A stretch of 64,000 nt of DNA from NCBI GenBank assembly GCA_016932575.1, contig JAFGCO010000071.1, forward strand, positions 1 to 64,000, given 5' to 3'. Position 1 is the stretch's first letter. Each line of letters starts with the position of its first letter. Source of the stretch: a bacterium. Lineage in GTDB: Bacteria; Zhuqueibacterota; QNDG01; JAFGCO01. Under the pieces are notes generated by a model, which saw only the letters and a program-made list of their open reading frames with translations, did no database searches and was not told the DNA's origin. Made by a program: the position numbers and the translations under genes. This document shows, piece after piece, positions 1 through 8,982 of this stretch.

Positions 1-372
1 ATTTTCCTTTCTTGAATGAATGTCACAATATAAATTTAATTTTTAAAAATTCCAACCCGTTCTCTGTTATTGAATGAAAAATGGATCATTGTTGCCTGTT
101 CATTCAATACACGAATGGTATCATCGCCGTATGCCGGTTTATTTTATCTGCCCGTGATCGTCGATCCAATCCTGATTTTGTTCAATGCAGGTTCACTGAA
201 ATTTATCTCTTGATTTATTGTCCAAAATCGATTAAACTATTAAAATTATAGTCATCCGGATTATCGATTCCATGAATTGAACCTGATATGGACAATGTGT
301 GTACCATGGACGATGTCGTGATTTTGGATGGGATAAATATTATTCCGAATAAACAACACTAAAGGAGATTTA
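1..372. other. Intergenic region upstream of asnA
   Basis: AT-rich DNA with no convincing gene. It holds one fair sigma-70-like promoter (listed separately) and the asnA ribosome binding site AAGGAG at about 362-367. No RNA gene or repeat was recognised. The upstream neighbour lies outside the window. Confidence 0.5.
218..246 (+). promoter_or_regulatory. Possible sigma-70-like promoter for asnA
   Basis: TTGTCC at 218-223, a 17-bp spacer, then TAAAAT at 241-246. This is a good match to -35/-10 elements but would leave a leader of about 120 nt before asnA. It was found by eye only, and AT-rich DNA gives chance matches. Confidence 0.3.
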
Positions 373-1446
373 ATGGCGGTTGTGAAGAGAATCAATCATA
401 ATAATGAAAGACGTGCATTATTAATTCCTGAAGGATATACATCTGCCCTTAATTTATTTGAGACTGAAAATGCAATCAAATATGTAAAAGACACCTTTCA
501 GAATATGCTCAGCCAGATCCTGAATCTGCAGCGGGTTTCAGCCCCATTGGTGGTGTTGAGGCGGTCCGGTGTGAACGATTATCTGAATGGCGTTGAAAAA
601 CCGGTTACGTTTACTGTAAAAGAGATGAATGAAACCGGAGAAGCCGTTCAGTCATTGGCAAAATGGAAGCGTAAGGCCCTGGCTGATTATGGTTTTAAGG
701 CTGGTGAAGGCTTATACACGGACATGAATGCCCTCCGTCCTGATGAAGACCTGGATAACCTGCATTCCATTTATGTTGATCAATGGGACTGGGAGCGGGT
801 GATTACATCCGAAGACAGAACAGTGGCTTATTTGAAATCTGTCGTTCGGTCTATTTATCAGGTCATCCGATCTACGGAAACGAACACGTGTACTCAGTTT
901 CCTCAGCTTTCAGGTCCCCATTTGGCTGATGATATCTATTTTGTGCACAGTGAAGAACTGGAGGAGCGATATCCGGATTTAATGCCTTCGGAACGTGAGG
1001 ACGTAATTTGCAAAGAGAAAGGCGCCGTTTTTATCATCGGATTGGGGGCTGATTTAAAAAACGGAAAACCTCATGACGGCCGGGCTTCAGATTACGATGA
1101 CTGGACCACAATATCCGAATTGGACCGTCCTGGATTGAATGGGGATATTCATGTTTGGAATCCCTTGTTGAACCGGGCGTTTGAATTATCCTCAATGGGT
1201 ATAAGGGTGGACAAATCCGCGCTTATGAAACAGTTGAAAATACGTAATGAGCTGTATAAAACCGATCTTGATTTTCATCAGCGGTTGCTGAATGATCAAC
1301 TGCCGTTAACCATCGGCGGCGGTATTGGCCAGTCACGGCTGTGTATGCTTTTTTTACGCAAGGCTCATGTGGGTGAAGTCCAGTCAACGATCTGGCCGGA
1401 TGCGATGATAGAAACCTGTCGAAAACATGGGATCTTTTTATTGTAA
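373..1446 (+). CDS. asnA: Aspartate--ammonia ligase AsnA
   Basis: Makes L-asparagine from L-aspartate and ammonia with ATP in the cytoplasm; the family has a class II aminoacyl-tRNA synthetase-like fold. The 357-residue length is normal for AsnA. Family-typical segments are visible: the N-terminal helix region, SAPLVVLRRSGVNDYLNG near residues 55-72, LHSIYVDQWDWE near 135-146, LSGPHLADDIYFVH near 180, and the C-terminal motif-3-like GGGIGQSRLCML near 315-326. The ATG follows AAGGAG with good spacing. It lies 14 bp before the K+ transporter gene, so the two may be co-transcribed, although no functional link is known. The identification is secure. Confidence 0.96.
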   Translation: MAVVKRINHNNERRALLIPEGYTSALNLFETENAIKYVKDTFQNMLSQILNLQRVSAPLVVLRRSGVNDYLNGVEKPVTFTVKEMNETGEAVQSLAKWKRKALADYGFKAGEGLYTDMNALRPDEDLDNLHSIYVDQWDWERVITSEDRTVAYLKSVVRSIYQVIRSTETNTCTQFPQLSGPHLADDIYFVHSEELEERYPDLMPSEREDVICKEKGAVFIIGLGADLKNGKPHDGRASDYDDWTTISELDRPGLNGDIHVWNPLLNRAFELSSMGIRVDKSALMKQLKIRNELYKTDLDFHQRLLNDQLPLTIGGGIGQSRLCMLFLRKAHVGEVQSTIWPDAMIETCRKHGIFLL

Positions 1447-1460
1447 ATCATTAATTTATT

Positions 1461-3215
1461 ATGGCACCTCTTAATAAATTCAGAGTGTTCTGGAATAAAA
1501 TCCAATTCTGGAAAAAATCCCGGGTGATCAAAACCGGGAAGGAAATTCCTGGCTGGGTTAATAAGTTTCAGTACTGGGTGTTTGGATCGGCCCTGTTCGC
1601 ACTGATTTTTATTGTGTTTGAAGCTGGTTTACGATGGCGCTTTCCGCCGCTTTTATCCTGGATATCCATTGCAGTCGATTATCTGGTTTTTGCTCTTTTT
1701 GTGGCCGACATGATCATTTCGTTTATTTTTACTTTTCCTAAATCCGCATTTTTTCGCAGGCAATGGCTTGACCTCCTTGTATTTTTCCCAGTGATTCTGA
1801 GACTGGTGCCCATTCAGTCCAGTGTAGGACTGATCATTATCCGACATATACTGATGCTGATCAAGGTGTTCACACGAACCCGGAAATTCTCCAGAGTGCT
1901 GCGAGGCGTTCGGCTCAATACTGCCCAGATTGTCGCGCTCAGCTTTATTGTTACCATTTTTATCGGTATGATTCTGCTGACATTTCCAACAGCCACAACA
2001 GACGGGCATGGAGCAAATCTGATTGACGCATTATTTACGTCGACATCAGCCACCTGTGTGACTGGTTTGATTGTTCAGGATACGCCCCGCTATTTTTCTC
2101 AATTCGGGCAATGGGTTATTCTTGTTCTTATTCAGCTTGGTGGATTGGGAATCATGACATACTCTGCTTTTGTGGCCTTGCTGTTAAAAAAATTAAGTCT
2201 GGGCCAACGGAAAATGGTTCAGGAGATGTTTGAGGAAGAGCAAAATGTTTATTCCATGATTTTTTATATTGTAAAGATGACTTTTTTTGTAGAGCTGGCC
2301 GGTATGATCCTTCTTTTTATCCGATGGAATTTTATGTACAAAGATCCCATGCGCACCTTGTATTTCAGCTTATTTCATTCGGTATCCGCATTCTGCAACG
2401 CAGGATTTTCCCTGCACTCGAATTCCCTTGAGAATTTTACAGGCGATCTCTGGGTCAACGGCATTATAATGTTACTGATTATCATTGGCGGTCTGGGATT
2501 TATCGTGATTTATGAAACCAGCGGTCAATGGAAAAAGCATAAATTACGTCTTTCAACCCATTCATTAATCGTGATTTTTACATCCGCTTTTCTTATTGTC
2601 CTGGGATTTCTTGTGATCTTCTTTTTCGAATTTGACGGATCCCTTGTACAGTATCCGCTGCCCACACGTTTTCTGGCGGCGCTTTTTCAGTCGGTTACGA
2701 CAAGAACTGCCGGATTCAATACAGTACCCATTGGCCCGTTGTCAAGGGTATCGCTGACTTTTATGATTCTGCTTATGTTTATCGGCGCTTCACCCGGTTC
2801 GACCGGGGGTGGTATAAAAACAACCACCTTTGCGGTGCTGCTGCTTTCGGTTTACAGTATTTTAAGAAGCCGTGACCGGGTGGAAGTATTTCACAGAACC
2901 CTCGTACCGGCCAATATTCTGAAAGCCCTGACAGTATTGGTGTTTGCACTTGTTCTGGTTGTTATTATATTTGGTTTACTCCTGGCGACCGAAGATATTC
3001 CTTATCTGCCATTGCTTTTTGAAACAGTATCTGCGTTTGGCACAGTCGGGCTTTCAACGGGTATTACCGCCTCTTTATCATCCACGGGTAAGCTGCTGAT
3101 AGTGATATTGATGTTTGCGGGACGTATCGGCCCGCTGACCTTGGGTCTTGCCCTTGCAAGAGAAATGAAAAAGCGGAAAGTCGGTTATCCGGACGCTCGG
3201 GTGATGATCGGGTAA
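1461..3215 (+). CDS. TrkH/KtrB-family K+ channel subunit with extra N-terminal membrane domain
   Basis: Membrane subunit of a Trk/Ktr K+ uptake system. The four pore-loop repeats each keep the filter glycine: SATCVTGL near residue 194, SAFCNAGFS near 310, TTRTAGFNT near 413 and SAFGTVGLSTG near 523. At 584 residues it is about 130 longer than KtrB. The extra N terminus (about 34-150) looks like a four-helix voltage-sensor-type domain: an S1-like helix, an acidic S2-like helix with VADM, an S3-like helix, and an S4-like segment rich in arginine and lysine (RHILMLIKVFTRTRKFSRVL). The gating subunit TrkA follows after 127 bp. The K+ transport call is firm; the voltage-sensor resemblance is inference. 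Confidence 0.9.
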   Translation: MAPLNKFRVFWNKIQFWKKSRVIKTGKEIPGWVNKFQYWVFGSALFALIFIVFEAGLRWRFPPLLSWISIAVDYLVFALFVADMIISFIFTFPKSAFFRRQWLDLLVFFPVILRLVPIQSSVGLIIIRHILMLIKVFTRTRKFSRVLRGVRLNTAQIVALSFIVTIFIGMILLTFPTATTDGHGANLIDALFTSTSATCVTGLIVQDTPRYFSQFGQWVILVLIQLGGLGIMTYSAFVALLLKKLSLGQRKMVQEMFEEEQNVYSMIFYIVKMTFFVELAGMILLFIRWNFMYKDPMRTLYFSLFHSVSAFCNAGFSLHSNSLENFTGDLWVNGIIMLLIIIGGLGFIVIYETSGQWKKHKLRLSTHSLIVIFTSAFLIVLGFLVIFFFEFDGSLVQYPLPTRFLAALFQSVTTRTAGFNTVPIGPLSRVSLTFMILLMFIGASPGSTGGGIKTTTFAVLLLSVYSILRSRDRVEVFHRTLVPANILKALTVLVFALVLVVIIFGLLLATEDIPYLPLLFETVSAFGTVGLSTGITASLSSTGKLLIVILMFAGRIGPLTLGLALAREMKKRKVGYPDARVMIG

Positions 3216-3342
3216 TGAACAAAAAAATAAGAATAGACTGAAATATATAAAAGTATGTTTGATAAAAATATCCAAACCCCGGTTTCGTATAACGGGGGAT
3301 TGATTTCAGCTTGATGAGAATGAATCTATTTATGGAGGGACC

Positions 3343-4035
3343 ATGCAGTTTCTTGTAATAGGACTGGGTACTTTTGGCAGGAAGGTTGCCCTGACATTGC
3401 TTGAGAACGGTGCAGAAGTGGTCGCTATTGATCGGGATAAAAACAAAGTCGAAATCGTTAAGGACAAGGTGACCATTGCAATGGTTCTTGATTCTACTGA
3501 CGAAGAGGCCATGCATACTGCCCGCATTGAAGATGTGGATGCAGCAGTTGTTGCTCTTGGCAACGCACAGGAGGAGGCTATTTTAACCACCGCCATTTTA
3601 AAGCGTATGGGTATTTTTCCGATTATGGCACGGGCTGCCAATACTTTGTATGAACACGTATTAAAGTTGGTCGGAGCGGACCGTGTTGTCATTATTGAAG
3701 AACAGATGGGTGAATATGAGGCCAAACGGCTGCTGGCACCGGAGATTCGTGAAAAAATACTGCTCACGACCGGTCACAGTCTGGTTGAACTGGAGGCAAG
3801 AAAGGAGTTTATCGGAAAATCTCTTAAAGAACTGGATATTCGAAACAAATTCGGAGTGAACGTTGTATCAATTCAGCGAAAATCAACGAACGTCAATGAT
3901 CAGGGTAAAGTATACGAATCTATTGAAGTGAACGACCTGCCTGGTCCGGATGATACGATTCAGAAGGGAGACATTTTATTGATTGTAGGGGCGGAAGATG
4001 ATATTGAACGTATGGCTGTTACCAAAGAGGTTTAG
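3343..4035 (+). CDS. trkA: Trk/Ktr K+ uptake regulatory subunit TrkA (RCK domains)
   Basis: Cytoplasmic ring-forming subunit that binds NAD(H) or ATP/ADP and gates the TrkH-type pore encoded just upstream. It has an N-terminal RCK/Rossmann domain with GLGTFGRKVA at residues 7-16 and the acidic end of beta-2 (AIDRD, about 27-31), then a TrkA_C domain (about 142-230). The 230-residue length fits a single-RCK KtrA-type protein. A GGAGG lies before the ATG. The next gene starts 3 bp after its stop, so the sensor-like protein downstream is almost surely translated from the same mRNA. Confidence 0.94.
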   Translation: MQFLVIGLGTFGRKVALTLLENGAEVVAIDRDKNKVEIVKDKVTIAMVLDSTDEEAMHTARIEDVDAAVVALGNAQEEAILTTAILKRMGIFPIMARAANTLYEHVLKLVGADRVVIIEEQMGEYEAKRLLAPEIREKILLTTGHSLVELEARKEFIGKSLKELDIRNKFGVNVVSIQRKSTNVNDQGKVYESIEVNDLPGPDDTIQKGDILLIVGAEDDIERMAVTKEV

Positions 4036-4038
4036 ACC

Positions 4039-5292
4039 ATGCTGTCAGCAAAAAATAGAATACGGATGATTGTGGGATTGATCGCTCTGGTATCCTGGGG
4101 CGCTTCATTGCTTTCACTCGTTGCCATTAACCGGATGATTTACAGAACCCGCATGATTATTCGTAAAGATGCGGCTATTGTTGAATTGGGTGAACGTATC
4201 AATGTGGGTATGCTGGAGGCACGGCGCGATGAGAAGAATTTTATTATCTATTTTGATTCCACCTATCTTGTGAAAAACCGTGAACGCATTGGTTATATCG
4301 TTCAGAATATTCAACAAAACCGGGATATTGCTGATATTTATCATGAAACACTGGATTCCCTGGAGATTATGATTGACCGATATTCCAGATTAACGACACA
4401 ATTGTCGAGGACTTATCAGGAAGATCCAAGGGCGTTGTACCGGCTTCAGGAACAGGTGCGCGATTATGAAAAGGAATTGCGCGGATTGGTGCAAAAACGG
4501 AAGCTGGATGTCAATGATATGCCCTCATGGGGCGTGGATTTCAGTGTTCCACTGCTTTCGGCGGCCATGAAAGTCAGTTCAGATCAGGCACGTCTTTTCA
4601 CTGATTTGCGTGAAACAAGTGCCAGAGTGCAGGATCTCGCTCAAAGAATATCCATGCAGGCACGTGAGATGCTGGCCCGTGATGCTTCCATGAGCGTCGA
4701 ATATGGTTTACGGGCTCAGAAATGGATATTTCTTGCTTTGATTTTAGCGGGTCTGGCTTTGTCTGCTTTAATCGTGATAGTTCCCAATCGAATTTTTCTA
4801 AGGTTCCATCGTTTAAGCAGGGCGCTGAAAGCCATCGGAAGGGGAGAGACAGATATCCGGCTTCCGGTCGGACAACACCTGGACGAGGTCAGTGAGCTGG
4901 CGGAGAGCTTTCAGGAAGCGATTGAGAAATTAAACCAGTTTAACCGGATGAAAACAGAAAAGATTATTGAAATCGAGCGAAATTTACGGAAGATCATCGA
5001 CGAGGTGGATGAATCGATTTTTATTCTTTCTCCTGAATTAAAAATAACCCATTTAAACCGGCCGGCTCAGAAAATGTTCAAGATTACCAGCGATGTGGTT
5101 CAGAATCCTCTGAAACAAGTCTCTTTTCTGTGGGAACAGGTGGGTGAACAACTCGAAAATATTGAAAAAAACGGACGAAGTGAAGCTCAAATTAAGGCTC
5201 ATAAGCACGATTTAAAAAAACATCAGGTATTGATGATGCCTATTATCGGACTGGCAAAGCGTCTGGAGAGCGTGGTTATTTTTATACGATAG
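4039..5292 (+). CDS. Membrane sensor with HAMP and PAS domains but no kinase domain
   Basis: A 417-residue protein built like the front half of a sensor histidine kinase. It has TM helix 1 (about 10-32), a periplasmic helical region of about 190 residues resembling 4-helix-bundle sensors, TM helix 2 (about 228-250), a HAMP domain (about 252-305), a helix, and a PAS-like domain (about 320-417). It ends there, with no H-box, HATPase, GGDEF or methyl-accepting region. The gene sits 3 bp after trkA and 26 bp before the GH13 gene, which suggests a role with K+ uptake or osmotic state. It could be an intact signal-input protein that acts through a partner, or a truncated kinase. No kinase remnant is seen before the next gene. 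Confidence 0.75.
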   Translation: MLSAKNRIRMIVGLIALVSWGASLLSLVAINRMIYRTRMIIRKDAAIVELGERINVGMLEARRDEKNFIIYFDSTYLVKNRERIGYIVQNIQQNRDIADIYHETLDSLEIMIDRYSRLTTQLSRTYQEDPRALYRLQEQVRDYEKELRGLVQKRKLDVNDMPSWGVDFSVPLLSAAMKVSSDQARLFTDLRETSARVQDLAQRISMQAREMLARDASMSVEYGLRAQKWIFLALILAGLALSALIVIVPNRIFLRFHRLSRALKAIGRGETDIRLPVGQHLDEVSELAESFQEAIEKLNQFNRMKTEKIIEIERNLRKIIDEVDESIFILSPELKITHLNRPAQKMFKITSDVVQNPLKQVSFLWEQVGEQLENIEKNGRSEAQIKAHKHDLKKHQVLMMPIIGLAKRLESVVIFIR

Positions 5293-5317
5293 GATATTTA
5301 TAATACCAAAATGTCTA

Positions 5318-8300
5318 ATGAATGATGATTTTTCAATGAGAGAATTTCATATATCCCGCGTATCGCGTCAGAAGTACCGATTTGAAGACACCCTGTTTGC
5401 TTTAACCGGCAATGTTATTTTTGCTAACTACCATGCAGCCCGTATTTTTGCACATCAGATGAACCAAAAACGGGATCTGATACTATATCCTGAGCAGGCT
5501 GTCAAGGCGGCAGATATCTATGCCATGGGCCTGATTGATGAGATTCTCCATTATATTGTGTCTCTGTATCGCGATCAGGTAAAATCCAGAGTATTTGAAG
5601 AGGCCCTGGATGACAGCAGCAACCTGACCGGAAATGATGCTGTGAGTACGCTGCTGCACCGCTTTGTCAATGAATTTCCATCCCGGGAACTCTATCGCGG
5701 CAAGCAGACACCCCAGATCTACTTGTCCAATCCTTCCCACCCCCCTGTAATTTTAGAAGAGATCTTGTTTCTTTGGCTGGCCAATAGCAATCCGGCTTTT
5801 TCACCTTATTGCGAATTGTTTGATGATACAATTCTGGATAAATCCACGCAATATCATCGGGTGATCGAGGGGCTGAAAGATTTTTTCAAAAAACAGCCGC
5901 CCTTCGGACCGGACAATCAGAATTTAATCGACATGCTTCGCGCTCCGGTCAAGGCATCACCCCATTCTCTCGCAGGGCAGATTGATTTTATACGGACACG
6001 ATGGAAATCACTGATTCAGGATCGGTATCTTTACAAACTGCTGAGCAGTCTTGACTTTCTGCAGGAAGAAGCCAAAGCCGGAGGACTGGGGTCAGGACCT
6101 GTCACAATACCCGAATATGCAATTGGTAGGGAAGATAAAGAACAGTTCAGCCCGGACCTGCATTGGATGCCGAAAGTAGTGATGATTGCAAAAAATGCGT
6201 ATGTCTGGCTGGATCAGCTGTCAAAACAAACAGGTGAGTCCCTGACCCGGTTGGATCAAATCCCCGACCAAACACTGGATGATCTGGCACGGTGGGGATT
6301 CACAGCGCTCTGGCTTATTGGTGTGTGGGAGCGGAGTCCCGCAAGTAAACGTATCAAGCAGATGTGCGGTAATCCGGAAGCCGAAGCTTCCGCATACGCA
6401 CTCTATGATTATCAGATAGCCGCTGATCTTGGCGGAAATTCTTCTTTTGATACTCTGAAAAAACGCGCCTGGCAGCGGGGTATCCGCATGGCCGGTGATA
6501 TGGTGCCCAATCATGTCGGTATTGACAGCCGATGGTTAATAGAACATCCGGACTGGTTTATTTCTCTGCCCTTCAGCCCCTATCCTGCGTATACGTTTAA
6601 TGGTCCGGATCTCTGCAATGATGACAGAGTCGGTATTTTCCTGGAAGATCATTATTACAACCGGTCCGATGCAGCCGTGGTTTTTAAGCGGCTGGATCAT
6701 TGGACTGGGGAAGAGCGTTATATTTATCATGGTAATGATGGTACCGGCATGCCATGGAATGATACAGCACAACTCAACTTTCTGAATCCCGATGTACGTG
6801 AAGCCGTCATCCAGACCATTCTGCATGTGGCCCGACAGTTTCCTGTGATCCGGTTTGATGCTGCCATGACATTAACGCAGAAACATTTTCAGAGGCTCTG
6901 GTTTCCTGAATCCGGGCAGGGAGGAGACATACCTTCGCGGGCGGAGCAGGGGTTTTCAAAATCACATTTTTTGAAAAGCATGCCCCGGGAATTCTGGAGG
7001 GAGGTGGTGGACCGGATTGCGGCCGAAGTACCGGATACCCTGTTACTGGCTGAGGCGTTCTGGCTATTGGAAGGTTATTTTGTACGCACCCTGGGCATGC
7101 ACCGGGTATATAACAGTGCGTTTATGAACATGCTGAAGAATGAAGACAATGCGGGGTACAGGAATTTGATTCGTAAGACCCTGGAATTCAACCGTGAAAT
7201 CCTCAAGCGATATGTGAATTTTATGAACAATCCGGATGAAGACACGGCAATTGCCCAGTTTGGCAGGGAGGATAAATATTTCGGAGTGTGTCTTTTAATG
7301 GCCACCATGCCGGGGCTGCCTATGTTCGGCCACGGCCAGATTGAAGGATTTAGCGAAAAATACGGTATGGAATACCGCCGTGCTTATTGGGAGGAGCAGC
7401 CGGATTCCGAATTGATCCGGCGGCATGAAAGGGAGGTATTTCCTGCTTTAGGCAAGCGATATCTTTTTGCCGAGGTGGAGAATTATTGTCTTTTCGATCT
7501 GATGACTGAGGATGGCCACGCCAATGAAAATGTGTTTGTTCAATCCAACCGATCCGGAGATGAACGGGCCTTGTATGTGTATCACAATATCTGGGCAGAC
7601 ACACGGGGATGGATTCGTACCAGCATAGTGACTGGGCAATCCCTGGGCGATGCACTGGGACTGAACCGTCACGGCGGGGCGTTTACTGTTTTCCAGGATC
7701 ATATCTCGGGTCTTGAATATATCCGTTATACGCATGATTTCTTCAGATCCGGTCTTTATGTGGAGTTGGGTGCATTCAAATATCATTTATTTTGGTATTT
7801 CAGACAACTCCCGGAAGACGCTGATTATCATACCCTGTATAATATGCTGAACGGTCGGGGTGTGCCTTCCATAGATACTGCACTCAAAGAACTTGTTTTG
7901 AAACCGGTGCTGGATCCGTTTCAGTCCCTCATTCATCCGAAATTGACTCATGAGATTCTGGATTTACTAATGCAAAATCAGCCGCCGGCTCAGGAAACCA
8001 TAAATGATCTTGAATCGAGAATTGCAGAATTTTATACTGCAGTAAACAGTCATGTTCGGGGAAAAGGCAATGTAAAAAGTGCTGTAGAACGCACAATCAT
8101 GCTTGTGAAATATTGTTTTCAGCCGTATTCAAAATCTCAAAAATGGCAGGAATTTTATGATAGTATTCGTCCTGAATTCAAAAATGAATGGCTGGCTGTC
8201 TGGGGCTGGGCCCTCATTCATACGATGGGGCTTTTAAAAGATGAGGCCGATGCTCCGACGATCAGCAGGTCATGGATGGACGAGCTGCATCTGGTCAAGT

Positions 8301-8761
8301 CGCTGCAGCAAATGTGCGAAAGCCTGGGGTTTGATCCGGAGGCACAGTGGGAAATTGTCGCATTGATTAAAATTCTTGTTCGCCGTTTAGTCACATTCAG
8401 CGGATCTCATAAAACGCCGGGACTGGCAGCAATATGGTGCCGAATCCTGTTGGGTGATTCTGAAGTGCAGCAGTTTGTGCAGATGAACCGGTATCGGGAA
8501 ATTTTATATTTTAATCAGGAACGTTTTGAAATGCTGATTCGCAGCACATTCTTTTCGGCTCATATGCAATTGCATCATCTTTCAGCATCCGGAAAAATCA
8601 AAGCTGCCGGAGACCTTGTTGCCATGATGAAGAATATTAAGAAGGCAGAAGAAGAATCCGGGTATCAGGTAGATCGGTTTTTAGAGGGAATAGAAACAAG
8701 AGATAAGAAACAGGAAACAAAAAAAAATCACAAGAAACAAGAAGCAAGAAATGAAAGATAA
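5318..8761 (+). CDS. Large alpha-amylase-family (GH13-like) enzyme
   Basis: A 1147-residue protein, probably cytoplasmic because no signal peptide is seen. A TIM-barrel of the alpha-amylase clan spans about 280-760. Region I is GDMVPNHVG (D394, H399). Region II is VIRFDAAM with the likely nucleophile D514. Region III is LLLAEAFW with the likely acid/base E579. Region IV is NFMNNPDED with D640; the usual histidine before this aspartate is a proline. About 280 residues before and 390 after the barrel are not recognised. Substrate is unknown; alpha-glucan hydrolysis, transglycosylation or trehalose-type chemistry are all possible. The last 24 residues are Lys/Gln/Glu-rich and encoded by a simple repeat, so the functional protein may end earlier. 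Confidence 0.8.
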   Translation: MNDDFSMREFHISRVSRQKYRFEDTLFALTGNVIFANYHAARIFAHQMNQKRDLILYPEQAVKAADIYAMGLIDEILHYIVSLYRDQVKSRVFEEALDDSSNLTGNDAVSTLLHRFVNEFPSRELYRGKQTPQIYLSNPSHPPVILEEILFLWLANSNPAFSPYCELFDDTILDKSTQYHRVIEGLKDFFKKQPPFGPDNQNLIDMLRAPVKASPHSLAGQIDFIRTRWKSLIQDRYLYKLLSSLDFLQEEAKAGGLGSGPVTIPEYAIGREDKEQFSPDLHWMPKVVMIAKNAYVWLDQLSKQTGESLTRLDQIPDQTLDDLARWGFTALWLIGVWERSPASKRIKQMCGNPEAEASAYALYDYQIAADLGGNSSFDTLKKRAWQRGIRMAGDMVPNHVGIDSRWLIEHPDWFISLPFSPYPAYTFNGPDLCNDDRVGIFLEDHYYNRSDAAVVFKRLDHWTGEERYIYHGNDGTGMPWNDTAQLNFLNPDVREAVIQTILHVARQFPVIRFDAAMTLTQKHFQRLWFPESGQGGDIPSRAEQGFSKSHFLKSMPREFWREVVDRIAAEVPDTLLLAEAFWLLEGYFVRTLGMHRVYNSAFMNMLKNEDNAGYRNLIRKTLEFNREILKRYVNFMNNPDEDTAIAQFGREDKYFGVCLLMATMPGLPMFGHGQIEGFSEKYGMEYRRAYWEEQPDSELIRRHEREVFPALGKRYLFAEVENYCLFDLMTEDGHANENVFVQSNRSGDERALYVYHNIWADTRGWIRTSIVTGQSLGDALGLNRHGGAFTVFQDHISGLEYIRYTHDFFRSGLYVELGAFKYHLFWYFRQLPEDADYHTLYNMLNGRGVPSIDTALKELVLKPVLDPFQSLIHPKLTHEILDLLMQNQPPAQETINDLESRIAEFYTAVNSHVRGKGNVKSAVERTIMLVKYCFQPYSKSQKWQEFYDSIRPEFKNEWLAVWGWALIHTMGLLKDEADAPTISRSWMDELHLVKSLQQMCESLGFDPEAQWEIVALIKILVRRLVTFSGSHKTPGLAAIWCRILLGDSEVQQFVQMNRYREILYFNQERFEMLIRSTFFSAHMQLHHLSASGKIKAAGDLVAMMKNIKKAEEESGYQVDRFLEGIETRDKKQETKKNHKKQEARNER

Positions 8762-8830
8762 GAATCAAGAAACAGGAATCAGGAAATAAGGATAAGACAA
8801 AAGAGAGAAAAGTAACAAAAGGAAAGACAA
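8691..8830 (+). repeat. Simple heptad-like repeat tract, (C/T)AAGAAA type
   Basis: Degenerate tandem units such as CAAGAAA, TAAGAAA and CAGGAAA run through the last codons of the GH13 gene and on past its stop. The same unit recurs at 52080-52112 behind ftsI. The tract encodes the lysine-rich tail of the enzyme, which looks like read-in of a repeat rather than conserved protein. Confidence 0.65.
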
Positions 8831-8982
8831 AATAAAAAATTAAAAATTAACCGAAGATAAACAACCAATGTCACTGGGCTTTTGTAAAAGGTTACAAAAG
8901 CTCTGTGGTATTCATATAAAGAGTGGAATGACTGTTCTGCATGATGGAGCCGCAATAAAATGAAAATCAGAGATTCCAAAGA

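Noticed and set aside
3064-3767. Minus-strand open frames of about 145-150 codons
   Set aside because: They are antisense to the end of the TrkH-type gene and to trkA, whose products are certain.
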